A model generated the notes under the pieces. That model was not told the DNA's origin and did not search any database. It was given only the letters and a program-made list of their open reading frames with translations. The translations under genes were made by a program, and so were the position numbers. Positions 20,813-31,439 of a stretch of 64,000 bases of DNA are shown in pieces. Each line of letters begins with the position of its first letter. Position 1 is the first letter of the stretch. Location of the stretch: assembly GCF_963678635.1 (NCBI RefSeq), contig NC_087070.1, positions 27,280,057 to 27,344,056 on the forward strand, in the 5' to 3' direction. This DNA comes from Symsagittifera roscoffensis. Lineage: Eukaryota; Xenacoelomorpha; Acoela; Convolutidae.

Positions 20813-21549
20813 ACAGATACAATACAGGTACCATACTAAATTTTAGAAGCTGCGCCCACCTTCAGTACAATAGAAGTGTGATTGAAGGAACTGTTCACCG
20901 GTTTTTCCGCAGTACATCAACATGGGAAGAATATGATAAAGCTATGAAAATCAACCGTGAGCAGTGGTTGGATAACCAATATCCGAAAAGTTGGTCGTCG
21001 CGGGTTGCATCCCATGCTCTTGAAAAGATCATCAGCGAGGGCAAAAACGAAAAGAGCATGGCTGAGAAAAAGAAGCCCTGTGATTATAGCAGTGATTCAC
21101 CACCCATCTTGATGGTCCAATATAGGGGGTATCACAGTCAGACATTAGCAAAAAAAGTGCGCGATATCACCAAAGCGCTGATGATATTCACGACGAGGAA
21201 AATGAAAATTTGTATGCCCTCTCTAAAATCCTCCTTTTCCAGTGAACTGAAATCAAAAGTGATGTAAAGACTTGAATGTTGTGGGTGCAAGTCTATCTAT
21301 GTTGGCCAGACGGTCCGACATCTCACCACAAGGATTGAGGAACACCGAAAAGAGGATACCCCAGTTGGACAGCATATAAGGCAGTGTCTTAGTGAAAGTG
21401 GTAAGTCTGAGTTTAATTGGAAAATAATTGACCAGGCGTCCAGCAGCATCAAGTTACTTACATTAGAGGCGCTGCATATTAGTAAAGAGAGACCGGCAAT
21501 TAACACGCGCGACGAGTTTAGAAGTAGGGAGCTGACACTAAGGATATAG
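20813..21549 (+). pseudogene. Penelope-like element 3' end with GIY-YIG endonuclease
   Basis: The first part matches the C-terminal reverse-transcriptase/thumb region of Penelope-like elements (tyrosine-rich start, then GTILNFRSCAHLQ and NQYPKSWSS). An in-frame TAA at 21265-21267 interrupts it. The same frame then encodes a GIY-YIG nuclease: IYVGQT, the arginine and histidine of RIEEH, the catalytic glutamate in LEALHI and RPAIN near the end. It terminates with TAG at 21547-21549. The catalytic RT core is missing, so the copy is 5'-truncated and dead. A linked GIY-YIG domain is diagnostic of Penelope-like elements. Confidence 0.88.
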
Positions 21550-21772
21550 TTCCAGAATCGAAAAATTCTGGCTAAAACAACAAAATTTTGAAACAACTTA
21601 CATGTTAGCATGAAAATTAGCGACAAAACGAAATTGTGAAAATAAAAAGGATGAAAACTCTCAGAAATTTGTGACAAAATGTTTAAAGTTGTTACATAAT
21701 AGTTGTTACATAATTTCAGTGATATTTGTAAAGTTTTGATTGGTTAAATTTTTAAAATTTTGAAGTAATGAT

Positions 21773-22072
21773 GTGTATGACACATTTTTTAATCCTGAAG
21801 ACACTGACAAATATCAGCGCAATTGTATACTGTCAGAGAAACGCTACACCGGATATCAGGAACCAGCTGATCAGCTCGGGTATTCTTGTATTCCTATTAC
21901 AAAATGTCTCATTTCAAAGAGGAAGAGAAGAACGGAGCTGGTCAACGAATATCAGGCACTGCACCAGGACGTCCAGCTGGAGCTAAAGTCTTTGTGGATT
22001 GTGTTCGAACACCAAGACAACCTGCCAGGCTTCGTTCAAACACGAAAAAGAAATCTCAATAGGAATTTTTAA
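21773..22072 (+). other. Short open frame, 99 codons, uncertain
   Basis: This frame starts about 225 bases after the Penelope-like stop, with no recognisable domain. It contains a basic patch (KRKRR) and several aromatic residues. It could be a 5' exon of the following zinc-finger gene, part of an unrecognised element, or chance. Confidence 0.25.
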
Positions 22073-22178
22073 AACCTGAGGATGCACAAAAATGTGCGAC
22101 AACGTTTGTTTGAATTTACAGTTTTAACGCATTCGTAAAATAAAGTAATTGTGAAATGTTTTGACTTAAAGAATAGTA

Positions 22179-23132
22179 ATGGAGTTCGTGTTAAATCTCA
22201 ATATACCACACAAGTCGGTGTTCGGATATCTTGATTGTCATATTCTTGACTCAGTAACAGGAAAACGAATCGGTAGTATCATGATAACTAACAAGGATAA
22301 TGACGAGGACGACGGTGTTCTGAATTATGACCTGAATAGAGTTATTTCAACTAAGAAGTATTCTGCTGCTGCGAGATCATCTTTCAGCAGTGACAAAACT
22401 ATAGAAGACATGGGGATAAAAAGAGATAAAATTCGAAAGTATGACGAACAATCAGACTCAGAGTATAGCCAGCGCAGTTTCCAGAAAGAACCACCAAAAT
22501 GTCGGCGGCGGAAGTTAGGGCATTGTAAAGTTGATTTGCCTTCTAGTCGACAGGAAGCGAGCAAAGACAACGATAACATATCAGTTTCATCTCAGTCCAT
22601 TGAAACTGAAACGGATTCAGTTTCATCCAGATTTGAGCACAAAATATTTACCGAAGAATCAAATTGTGCTAAATCCTATTCCAGCTCAAATAGGTCAGAT
22701 ACTCCTCCAGCGCGAACTCCTAGGAGAAAATATGGCTACCCTGCCTTACAGTCTGTCAATGCAAGTTGCAGTTCTAAGAAAAAGGCTACGGAGTCTGAAA
22801 AAATAGGACGCAAATCATCAGACAGGTCGACAAAAAGTTTAGATTTTGAAAACTTGACAAAAGATTTTCATAAATTGTGCGGCTTGCGTAAACGCTCTCC
22901 AAATAGTGCCGAGATCTCACCGTATTGTTTTTGCAGAGATTCCCATGAATTTTCATGTCGCTACTGTATGTTTTCTTCAACAACAGAGTCGACCATGAAG
23001 AGACATATTTCAATACACGGATCTGCGAACTACATGCCACATAAAGCTAAAAAGTCTATTTGTAAGAAGCACACCTATACACGCACTACCTTTAAGTCCA
23101 GTTGGAAGAAGTCAGAGTCCTCATTGAGTTGA
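22179..23132 (+). CDS. Single C2H2 zinc-finger protein, 317 codons
   Basis: This uninterrupted frame starts at an ATG and ends in TGA. The N-terminal 60 residues look globular. Residues 60-230 are Ser/Lys/Glu-rich and probably disordered, with basic clusters (KCRRRK, TPRRK) that could serve as nuclear localisation signals. One C2H2 finger is clear near the C-terminus: Cys260, Cys263, His276, His280. A further CFC pair lies just before it. The tail is basic. No transposon motif is present, so this is the best candidate for a host gene in the window, although a captured element gene cannot be excluded. A nucleic-acid-binding role is inferred. Confidence 0.55.
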   Translation: MEFVLNLNIPHKSVFGYLDCHILDSVTGKRIGSIMITNKDNDEDDGVLNYDLNRVISTKKYSAAARSSFSSDKTIEDMGIKRDKIRKYDEQSDSEYSQRSFQKEPPKCRRRKLGHCKVDLPSSRQEASKDNDNISVSSQSIETETDSVSSRFEHKIFTEESNCAKSYSSSNRSDTPPARTPRRKYGYPALQSVNASCSSKKKATESEKIGRKSSDRSTKSLDFENLTKDFHKLCGLRKRSPNSAEISPYCFCRDSHEFSCRYCMFSSTTESTMKRHISIHGSANYMPHKAKKSICKKHTYTRTTFKSSWKKSESSLS

Positions 23133-25230
23133 TGGAGGTATTTATACTGTCTTTTCTGGTGATGTCACCACAGTATCTTCTTTATAATTTGTCAATATAT
23201 AAATTCCATCAATAACTATGTTCGTACGACTATTATTATGATTATTCGTGTGCTATTCTTATGACAATTGTTGCTTGAAGTTAAATTTTCACTTGATACG
23301 TTAATTATTTTTAATTTTCGTTTAAGGTTTTTTTTCTTATTTAGTCATTTGACCAAAAATTATGGAAAAAAATAGAAACTTGAATTTAGGCATGTCCTTC
23401 CTTTAATTTCGAAGTTAAGATAATATATAGCAATATGGAAAATCAGAACTATTTAATTTCATTGTAAACTTTAGCAGCAGAGCCTGCATCGTTCACTTCT
23501 TTTTCGTCGTTATAATTCTTTCGTTATTCATCACTTTCAGAGCGATAAACCAGTGGTTCGAACGTATCATCAGTAAAATCAGTTTTTTGATAGGCCCATG
23601 CTCACAAACGATATATAAACCCATTGAGAGGGGGTAGGGGCCCCTCGGAACATTTGACATTTGGTTATTGTTTAGATTTTTTGGAAAACTTGTCACTTTC
23701 TGGAAAACTCTGGATGTCTATAATTTTTGCATGCGACCCTAGAATTCTCAACTAATGAGAGTTGATCAATGCCGTTTTGCGATTGTTTTCTTTTAATTAC
23801 GGTTTTGATCATTTTAGCCTTTTCCCAACGAGTCCAAAAAGTGATTTATTCATTTATCTCCATTTCAGTAACTTTTTCGGCTTTGGTCAAGAAGAGCTTC
23901 CTGATAGTGCCTAAGGCATGTGGTTTGATGTCTTACACCGTTTGGCAATTTTTTTTTTAGTTTTGAAAAGTTGAAAATATCCTTTTTTATAAGATCATCC
24001 GTTTCGAAAAGTGAAAAAAATTAAAGTAAAAATTAATAAATCTTTATAACAAAAACGAGTTTCCCGTTGGTTAAGATGAAGGTTGTGCTAGTAAAAAAGC
24101 AGAAAAATTGTAAGTTTTTGCGTAGTAGGTTTTCTCATTTATCATTTGATCAAATTTATGGAAAAAAGTATAAACTTGAATTTAGGCATGTCCTTCCTTT
24201 ATTTTCGAAGTTTAGGTCATACATACCTTTATTTAAAGTCAGAACTACTTAATTTCATTGTAAAATTTTGCATTGATTCTTGATTCGATGCAAAATTATC
24301 GAAGTTACAAGAATAATTTTCAAAAAACAAAATTCAAATTGTTTAAATTAAAAATTAGTTTTTTTTTTTTCAACCGACAATTTTGTACGACGCTCTATGG
24401 GCCCTTCAGGGCCCAGCAGAAGAGGTCCCGACTCAGAATAATTCAAAAAGTAGAAATAAGAAATTATTACTGATTATCTACTAGATATGCAATTTTATAT
24501 GAGCGAAGAGAAAGAAAGAAAGAAAGAAAGAATTTATTTCTCACTGTTAATGGTAAATTTGCATATAAAGAGAATTTAAATATGAAGCACCAGAAACAGT
24601 GAGGGGACAGTTAACGAACCCATTTTGGTTACTTAGCACTGCCCGTTTTATCAAATGAAGGACAAATTTGTGATCTTCAAAGACAAGGAAAAATATATAA
24701 ATCTGAAAACATAAAAGATATTGGAAAAGAAAAATACTCAAGTTTGAATAAATATAAAGCAGCAGATTTAAGGCATTGTCTAGACAGATTAATGACATAA
24801 GGTCCGTCCACTCTTTGTATCAATATTTAAAGTGATGGTTCAATCGTAGTCGGTATAAAACCAAATTAAAGAAGAAGCTAGTTCAGATTCACTATTCATA
24901 ATTTCTGAAACTCGCTAGTCGTAGGCACCCCTATTCGGTTTCAAAAACAAAACTTGAACTTGTTCCCTTTACGGTTACTGCTTCTACTAACTGTGTCCCA
25001 TCCCTTGAAGCCTCTCTAACATCAGCAGAGCTGATTGGGGGCTAAACGGTCAGTAGACATCCAACTGAGCCCATGCGGCAGTAACCAGCGAACAAGCCCA
25101 AGTGTGGTCTTCAAAACGCCGAAGACGCGTTGAAAACCATATACAAATATACTTAGAAAAAACTTCAAACAAGCAGGCACTCCAGAACTGTCATCCTCCA
25201 GCACTATCCTTGCATCCACAAAAAAAAAAT
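23133..25230. other. AT-rich gene-free region with a direct repeat and a GAAA microsatellite
   Basis: No gene is recognised. A sequence of about 130 bp at about 23335-23470 recurs at about 24125-24265 (shared core aacttgaatttaggcatgtc), pointing to an old duplication or two copies of one short element. A (gaaa)n tract lies at about 24505-24530. Confidence 0.6.
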
Positions 25231-25232
25231 TG

Positions 25233-25617
25233 TCAACAAAAAACAAATTTGATTAGCTCTTCATTGCTTAATATAAACAAATCCCGAATTTCGTGGGCAA
25301 TGCGTTGAATATCTGAATTTGAAACTTGATCAAAAAATTTTGGAATTAGGGAATTCTGTCTAAGTATATTAAAGAGCTTAGCTCCTCTGTAACTAATTGA
25401 AGCTCTTTGAATTTTGCTTTTGAAATTAGGAACTTTCATTAGATTAAGATTTGACCTTCTGGTCATATACGACGGTTTATCAAATACAAAAAGCTCGTTT
25501 AAAAAAGTTTCAGAGTGTAGTCCTGCTACTGATCGCAAAACAAATTTGAGGAGTTCATATACATACAGCTCGTGAACTGTTAAAAACTTTTCATCATTAA
25601 AAACTTTTCGAATGCTT
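25233..25617 (-). pseudogene. Frameshifted C-terminus of LINE A ORF2
   Basis: The 3' end of ORF2 continues in a neighbouring frame after an A-run (plus-strand T-run near 25650). The residues correspond to the C-terminal domain seen at the end of the family B copies (for example the SNEELI-type ending). A one-base slip in the homopolymer explains the early stop of the long ORF. Confidence 0.75.
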
Positions 25618-28080
25618 TCATATTTTCTTTTGAAAAAAATAAATCGAATATTTTTTTTGGATCAAAAAAAGGGGTAAAAGGTTTGTGTAGGAAGTGCAAC
25701 CATACACTAATATTCCATATTGCAAAATGGGCTTAATATTAGAGCCATAATAATCAATCATAACAGTTTTGGGAACATAATGACGCATTTTCGAAACAAT
25801 GCCACATTGTTTTCTAAGCTTGGATCGTATGAAATTAATGTGAGAATTAAATGATAATTTAGCATCTACATAAACACCAAGATATTTGCATGACCCTTCA
25901 ATTTTCAAAGGAATGCTATTTATAAACAATTGTTGGTTGGAAGCACTGTTAAGAGATACACTAACTTGTACCGTTTTGTCCATATTTAGAGATAATTTAT
26001 TCAAAAATAACCATTTATTTATAGCTCCTAAGTCTTGATTGAAGCTGTCAACCAAGCAGTTTAGTCCAGTGACGTTTGTGTCGTCGGCAAATAGAAAAAC
26101 TTCGCTAAATTTACAGACTGTTGGAAGGTCGTTTATATATATAAGAAATAGCAGAGGCCCCAAAATGGATCCCTGTGGGACACCACATTCAAGATTTCGC
26201 CACGTTGATCGCGTTTCACCAATTTGGACAAGTTGTTTGCGGTGCTTCAAAAAACTTTTAAACCAAAGTAGACTTTTCCCACTGACACCATACATTTCTA
26301 ACTTATGAAAAAGAATCTCGTGATTCAGTGTGTCAAAGGCTTTTTTTAAATCAAGAAAAACTGTTCTCTTTGGTGATTTAGTTTTATCTAAGCGACATTT
26401 CTCTGTTACTTCGGCAATAGCATCAATAGTACTGTGTTTTTTTCGGAAACCAAATTGTTTGATATAAATTAGAGAGTTTGCTTCAAGACAGCTATACACT
26501 CGGTTGTACATTGCACGTTCAAATACCTTACTCCAGGTTACAAGAAGTGATATTGGCCGATAGTTACTGACATCCAATTTCGATCCTGCTTTGTATAAAG
26601 GATATACTACCGCTTGAGCCAGAGCGGTAGGAAAACACCCTGATTTGAAGGATAGTTCAATGAGTTTTTTCAGAAAGGGAACAATTGCGAAAGAACTAGC
26701 TTTAGCAATTAGATTACTAATTCCATCTATTCCAGAAGATAATTTGTTTTGTAGCGTTGAAAAAATGACTTCAACTTCATATTCAGTAATTGAATTTAAA
26801 CGCATGCAAAAACGAGGCACTGAATAAAATTGATCGGATTCTAATTTGGGTATTTGATTAGCTAAATGACTGCCAATAGAAGAAAAGAAGTCATTGAACT
26901 CATTTGCGACAGCTAGTTTATCGCTAACAACGTCACCACTACTTCCATTTACCGAAACTATTGTTCTACTTGATGTATTTGTCACACCCTTTAAATCATT
27001 TAGTAATTTGTATTTTTTCCCTGAGTCACCAATACAATTTTTGAACTTTTTACAGTAAAACTTTTTTTTACATTTTTTAATTTCAATTTCAACTTTACTT
27101 CTAGCAGATTCAAAACGAACTCTTGCTCTAACGTTGTTTTTGTTTTTTGACCAAGCTCTATGAAGTCTGTTACGCTTAGATATTAAGTTTTTTATGTGAT
27201 TGCACATCCAGGGGCAGTCAACGTTTCGTTTCTTGGTTTTTGATATTCTAAGCGGAGCATACTTATTTAATATCAAATCGTATCTAGATTGGAAATCTCC
27301 AAACAAGTCATTAATTGGAGATGTGTTTTCGAACCATTTAATTTTCTGCAATTCATGCATTAAAGCGAAATTGAAGTTTTCGATTTGAGTTTTAGATTTT
27401 AAAAAAGTTGTATCACGATAAGAGTTTGAAGATTGCATATGCGAGGTTGTGGTAATCAGCTCTAGGATAATGGGCAAGTGGTCAGAGAAGGTTTGATCTT
27501 CAAGCGTATAAGCATTTTTTACATCAACATCTTTCACTATTATGTGGTCCAGAAGAGTATCACATGTATTTCCTATTCGTGTTGGTTGTTTAATCACCTG
27601 ATCGAAGCCGTTGCTTTCTATAGAATCAATATACTTTGAAGAGAGGTTGTTAGTTTTTAGGATATCAATGTTAAAATCACCGCATATTATGACCCGATCA
27701 TTTTTGGCAGAAATTGTGTCGAGAACATGTTCAAACTGTTCTATAAAGTAAAACTTGTCTGTTTTAGGAGGGTTGTACACCAACATTATCAAGAAGAATT
27801 CTTGATTAATCCTAACCAAAATTGTTAAACTTTCTTCAAGTTCCGCTGGTAGTTCTTCGATTAAAGTTACATTTTCTTTCAATTGTATCATCACCCCTCC
27901 TCCAGTACTTACTCTTGGCTTACTAATTACTTCATGATAACCTTTTATTTTATAGCTGTGTTTGTCGTCATATTCATGTAACCATGTTTCGCTTAGGCAA
28001 ATAATGTCAGGTGGTGACTCAAGGGAACTTACAAGTGCTTCCAACTCATCATGGTGTTTACGTAATGATCGAACATTCAT
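25618..28080 (-). CDS. LINE A ORF2: endonuclease plus reverse transcriptase
   Basis: The 820 codons encode an apurinic-like endonuclease (about residues 1-215: Glu31 in LSETWL, GDFN at 134-137, SDH at 199-201) and a reverse transcriptase (about 440-700: NYRPISLL, Asp577 in FLDLKKAFD, GVPQGSILGP, FADD at 664-667). These nick target DNA and copy LINE RNA by target-primed reverse transcription. No RNase H follows. The ATG used here lies inside the first endonuclease motif (NVRSL) and the frame is open upstream for about 30 codons back to a TAG, so the real start may differ. The C-terminus is lost through a homopolymer frameshift. Confidence 0.9.
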   Translation of the reverse strand: MNVRSLRKHHDELEALVSSLESPPDIICLSETWLHEYDDKHSYKIKGYHEVISKPRVSTGGGVMIQLKENVTLIEELPAELEESLTILVRINQEFFLIMLVYNPPKTDKFYFIEQFEHVLDTISAKNDRVIICGDFNIDILKTNNLSSKYIDSIESNGFDQVIKQPTRIGNTCDTLLDHIIVKDVDVKNAYTLEDQTFSDHLPIILELITTTSHMQSSNSYRDTTFLKSKTQIENFNFALMHELQKIKWFENTSPINDLFGDFQSRYDLILNKYAPLRISKTKKRNVDCPWMCNHIKNLISKRNRLHRAWSKNKNNVRARVRFESARSKVEIEIKKCKKKFYCKKFKNCIGDSGKKYKLLNDLKGVTNTSSRTIVSVNGSSGDVVSDKLAVANEFNDFFSSIGSHLANQIPKLESDQFYSVPRFCMRLNSITEYEVEVIFSTLQNKLSSGIDGISNLIAKASSFAIVPFLKKLIELSFKSGCFPTALAQAVVYPLYKAGSKLDVSNYRPISLLVTWSKVFERAMYNRVYSCLEANSLIYIKQFGFRKKHSTIDAIAEVTEKCRLDKTKSPKRTVFLDLKKAFDTLNHEILFHKLEMYGVSGKSLLWFKSFLKHRKQLVQIGETRSTWRNLECGVPQGSILGPLLFLIYINDLPTVCKFSEVFLFADDTNVTGLNCLVDSFNQDLGAINKWLFLNKLSLNMDKTVQVSVSLNSASNQQLFINSIPLKIEGSCKYLGVYVDAKLSFNSHINFIRSKLRKQCGIVSKMRHYVPKTVMIDYYGSNIKPILQYGILVYGCTSYTNLLPLFLIQKKYSIYFFQKKI

Positions 28081-28199
28081 GTGGAAAATTTTAGCAACTT
28101 TTGAAAACGAATTAGGGTTTTGGCAAGGGAATGGTTTTGATAATGGTTGCTATTGCTTTACGAAGCAGCTTTCTATTTGATTCATTGAGTATTGCAGCT

Positions 28200-29072
28200 T
28201 CATTCCTCCTTCATAGAGTCCTCGTACACAATGCGTTGAATTGTCATCCTTGAATTTGAAAAAATACTCCCTTCTCTTGTCCAGATAGATTCGAATCTTC
28301 CGTCTTGTTTCATAAGGTTGAAAAACTTGAGTCGCGGGGCTGTTAGGTCTTCGAAAACTTTGACTGAGCTCATCGATTGAGATTGGTTCAAATTCCTTTT
28401 TTTTCGGAGAATTTCTACTTTTGACACTCGCCTACAGAAGCGCACAATCATTGGTCGAGCATTCGAATTTCTCCCAGGTAACCTATGGGCAATTGAGATA
28501 TCTGATTTATCAACCTGCGCTCCCATTTCACTAGCTACACTTAACACTTTTTCAATACTTTGATTGTAGTCTTCAAAAAACCTTTGGCCGTTATCGGCTG
28601 TTCCCTTCACTTCCGGTAATCCAATTATCCGCACATTGTCTCGCCTATTGTATCCTTCTAGAAGTTCAGCTTTTGATACACTTTTCAAATTACATTTTCT
28701 CGTCTTCATCTCTATTGTTTCCATAGTCTCCTTTAACACTGACTCTTTAATATCCTGCAGTCCTTGATTGATTAAAGATTTGAAAATTGCTGATAGTGGT
28801 GTTTCCAATTTTTCGACAATTTTTGGAATTTGAGACTCTAATACTTTCTCTATGGTTGATTCTATAGTCTCGTTCAGGCTGTTGTTTGCTTCAGATGCTG
28901 ATTGCAAATCTGGGCTGAAAGAGACACACATTCGTTTTGAAGAGGATTTAGGGATCGGCGTCTGGTCTTGAAATCGTAGCTGTGGAATAGCATTGTCCGA
29001 TTCTGGGACGCTCAACTCTTCTGTTCTCAACTCTTCTGTGGGAACTCCATTGGTCAGGTCGGTGTTTTCCAT
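28200..29072 (-). CDS. LINE A ORF1: RNA-binding protein
   Basis: A 290-codon frame lies just upstream of ORF2. The Ser-rich N-terminus is followed by a helical, probably coiled-coil segment (about residues 65-125) and an RRM-like core (DNVRIIGLPEVKG, then AHRLPG, MIVRF and EDLT). This order is that of L1-type ORF1 RNA chaperones that coat element RNA. It starts at an ATG close to the element's 5' end and appears intact. Confidence 0.8.
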   Translation of the reverse strand: MENTDLTNGVPTEELRTEELSVPESDNAIPQLRFQDQTPIPKSSSKRMCVSFSPDLQSASEANNSLNETIESTIEKVLESQIPKIVEKLETPLSAIFKSLINQGLQDIKESVLKETMETIEMKTRKCNLKSVSKAELLEGYNRRDNVRIIGLPEVKGTADNGQRFFEDYNQSIEKVLSVASEMGAQVDKSDISIAHRLPGRNSNARPMIVRFCRRVSKVEILRKKRNLNQSQSMSSVKVFEDLTAPRLKFFNLMKQDGRFESIWTREGSIFSNSRMTIQRIVYEDSMKEE

Positions 29073-29115
29073 TTTGCGTCTCTATTTAATAAGTTTATCA
29101 CAACAATTAGGCTAA

Positions 29116-29397
29116 TTGAAGCTTGCTCCTGAAGGACACAATTGTCATGCGAAAACGTTTTCAGCTGTCATGCGCGTCTATTCAAAATTCCCGGGGCGAG
29201 TGTATCATATGATCATTCATGCGCGTAAAGAGCAACAACTCATGTTCGCACGGGACTTCAGATTTTATCGCCACGGTGAAGGTTTGCATCTGATTGAGAT
29301 CTATTATAGGCATCACGTGTATCAAGGTTTCTGGGCAGAACAGCCTAGGAAGTCTGAGCTCGCCATGATTGTCACTCGGGCGGCACTAGGATACTGA
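29116..29397 (-). pseudogene. Fragment of an SGNH-like second gene (5' part)
   Basis: The minus strand matches the N-terminal region of the protein at 12967-14148 and the better fragment at about 31200-31435 (an IIMASSDF-like block and a DHLH-like region), with indels. Frames on the plus strand here are shadows. Confidence 0.55.
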
Positions 29398-29403
29398 CGA
29401 CCA

Positions 29404-30147
29404 TTAAGTGGGCGACTTACGCCCTCGATAGAACAGCTCTAGATCTTGCACGTTGATTTTCGCCAGGAGCTTGCGGGTGTCATAGATGAGGTTAGCTGGT
29501 AGGTTCAAATGTCCCTCCTTCAGAATTATCTTTGTCCCGCGATAGGTAGGTCGATGGAACTTGATGTCCGCTATCCTCAGGGCCTCCCTTAGCTCATCTT
29601 CACACTGTCGAAGTTGCACCGATGCTCGAGTACGACGGGCATGATCCGTCTAAGTGTTGACTAGCACGCTTCTCAAGTGAAAGTTCGCCGCCGCCGAATA
29701 TTTACTTTCTTGTCTGGATGCACCTCTACCGGGCCTTTCCTTTGTCCTCCCATTCTGAAATTTAATTGATTTCGGAAGTTTAGTTTCATCAGAACGGGAT
29801 TCCGAATCTTCCCAACCAGCACATCATCGCTCATTTGCCCCCTTAAGACACTTTGCTTAAACCTGTTCAAGATGGTGCCATCCAGGATGCTGACATGCAG
29901 CGCCAAATGCCTGTAAGCAGAGATAAGAGGATCGGGTAGGGAACAAGCCACTGCTGGATCGTAGACACAGGTCAAAACTTCGCCCAAACCCAGCCCAAAT
30001 CCCAAGGGATCCAAGATATCGTGAGATCGATTTTGCATGAGGCGGCACTGGGTGAGCAAGGTCTTCCCAGTGGACTAATAATTTATACGAGGATGTCTTC
30101 TTATCAGCGTAATTAGAGGCATCGGATGTAGCATCTACATATTTCAA
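29404..30147 (-). pseudogene. Decayed paralogue of the third gene (11360-12964)
   Basis: Two minus-strand frames, 30059-29673 and 29619-29404, together with an overlapping one at 30147-29857, align with the third gene: EVLTCVYDPAVA, then SILDGTILN, then MGGQRKGPVEV, and further on an ILKEGHLNL region. Frame changes between the pieces show decay. The sequence recurs at about 31440-31995. Confidence 0.7.
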
Positions 30148-30171
30148 GAGTCGGTGGATTATCCCTAGATT

Positions 30172-30381
30172 TCAATCAGTCAGCAATACAAGCGTCAGGA
30201 GGCCATCTGCTGTCAAGAGTTCGACGCCTCTACCAAACAAGAATGTCGGGCCCATGTCAAATAACATTCGAAGAAAGACTAGGTATTTTGCCAGCAATAG
30301 ATTTACAGGTAGCTTCAAGACATCCAGCTCGAAGTTCTTCAGCATGCCTTTCGCAGCTGAAAAGAGTCTCAAGATATCCAT
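30172..30381 (-). pseudogene. Leader region of the decayed third-gene paralogue
   Basis: A hydrophobic stretch (LKLPVNLLLAKYLVFL, then FDMGPTFLF) matches the leader of the intact third gene at 12964 (ISLLLALHLVYP, then NMGPAYMF). It supports the start chosen there. A stop codon ends the frame at 30172. Confidence 0.6.
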
Positions 30382-30399
30382 CTTCCAACAAGGACTCAG

Positions 30400-30615
30400 T
30401 TATCCCAGGATGTCGACAACGTCCCTCGTCTTCAATTCGCTTTCTACGTGATCTTTCCAGAATACAGCAATCGTCGTCTCATTTGTTTTCATCATGAACA
30501 CTCCCACCGTCATCTGGTTCACGTCTGCTTTCTCCAGCTCTCTTCTCAGGAAATCCCAGATGTGGTATATCAATGGAGGTGCGTCTCCTCTCGCTTCATC
30601 GCCCACCACTTCCAA
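30400..30615 (-). pseudogene. C-terminal fragment of a decayed SGNH-like second gene
   Basis: The 71 open codons align with the C-terminus of the protein at 12967-14148: IYHIWDFLRREL against VKQIWSFLEEQL, then FWKDHVESELKTR against FWREHAKGELKTR. The rest of the gene lies upstream to about 31435 in broken frames. Confidence 0.7.
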
Positions 30616-30765
30616 TCGCGGTGCCAGGAATGGCTATTAATATCTCTCACATGGGCATCGGTATATCATTGTTTTCCGGCGTTCACCGTGTTCAGGCGCT
30701 CACTAGATGATCCTCCACCACTGGCCAGATTACTATAACGAATTCAAGGTTTCGGAACAACAAAT

Positions 30766-30767
<2 letters not shown>

Positions 30768-30814
<47 letters not shown>

Positions 30815-30823
30815 GGTGTGTGT
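30768..30823. repeat. (TG)n microsatellite
   Basis: About 18 TG units are followed by a short gggtgggtggg interruption. Confidence 0.95.
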
Positions 30824-30957
30824 TTAGGAGCCCTCTTGATAATCGGGGACTTGAAATGTTCAGTGCTTGTTGCGAATAAGATGATGTTGTTGGGGTTCGT
30901 CTGCAAAAGTGTCAAGTTGACAACAAATTCGTCGAAAGGTTGCTTATCGCTTCATGA

Positions 30958-31435
30958 TCATGTATATCTGGACGCAATTTGAACTGTCTGTCTGGCTAGA
31001 TTTGTCTGTCTTCTACGATGAGTGCCAACATGGCAAAAGAGAACTGCAGTGCTGTTGGCATCGAGGCGTATCCAGGGGAAAGTACGAACGCGATTCTGGT
31101 TCTTGCAGTAAACTGATTGTGCACTAGATCTTGTAGTTCCATCATTGTGGTGAAAAGCGTCTGTATCGCTTACCATACTTTCTCTGAAATAGGTTTTTTC
31201 CCTCTTAGGACTTCCAGTAATCGCATCGAGTGCAGATGATCATTCATGCCCGCAAAGAGCAACAACTCTTGTTCGCATTTTATCGCCACGGTGAAGTTTA
31301 GCATCTGGTTGAGATTTATCACAGGCAGTGTATATAAATGTTTCTGGGCAAAACAGCCTTGGAGACGTGCCCAGGAAGTCTGAGCTCGCCATGATTATCA
31401 CTCGGGCGGCACTAGGATACTGACGACCATAAACT
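30958..31435 (-). pseudogene. N-terminal and central part of a decayed SGNH-like second gene
   Basis: From 31435 downwards the minus strand reads through a region like IIMASSDFLGTSPRLF, matching IIVAGSDFEGTSPKLF of the better copy. Near 31000-31170 it matches the SPGYASMP region. Frames change repeatedly, so no protein can be made. Confidence 0.65.
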
Positions 31436-31439
31436 GCGC

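Larger units (their letters stand above)
25230..29095 (-). mobile_element. LINE family A, CR1/Jockey superfamily, nearly full length
   Basis: It has a two-ORF structure: ORF1 at 29072-28200, ORF2 at 28080-25618 with its displaced C-terminus to 25233, and a T-run on the plus strand marking the 3' end near 25225. Endonuclease and reverse transcriptase motifs are intact. One frameshift disables the C-terminus. It is inserted beside the decayed SGNH-family cluster. Confidence 0.85.

Noticed and set aside
24505-24530. (gaaa)n tract as a regulatory element
   Set aside because: It is a plain microsatellite in a gene-free region with no supporting context.
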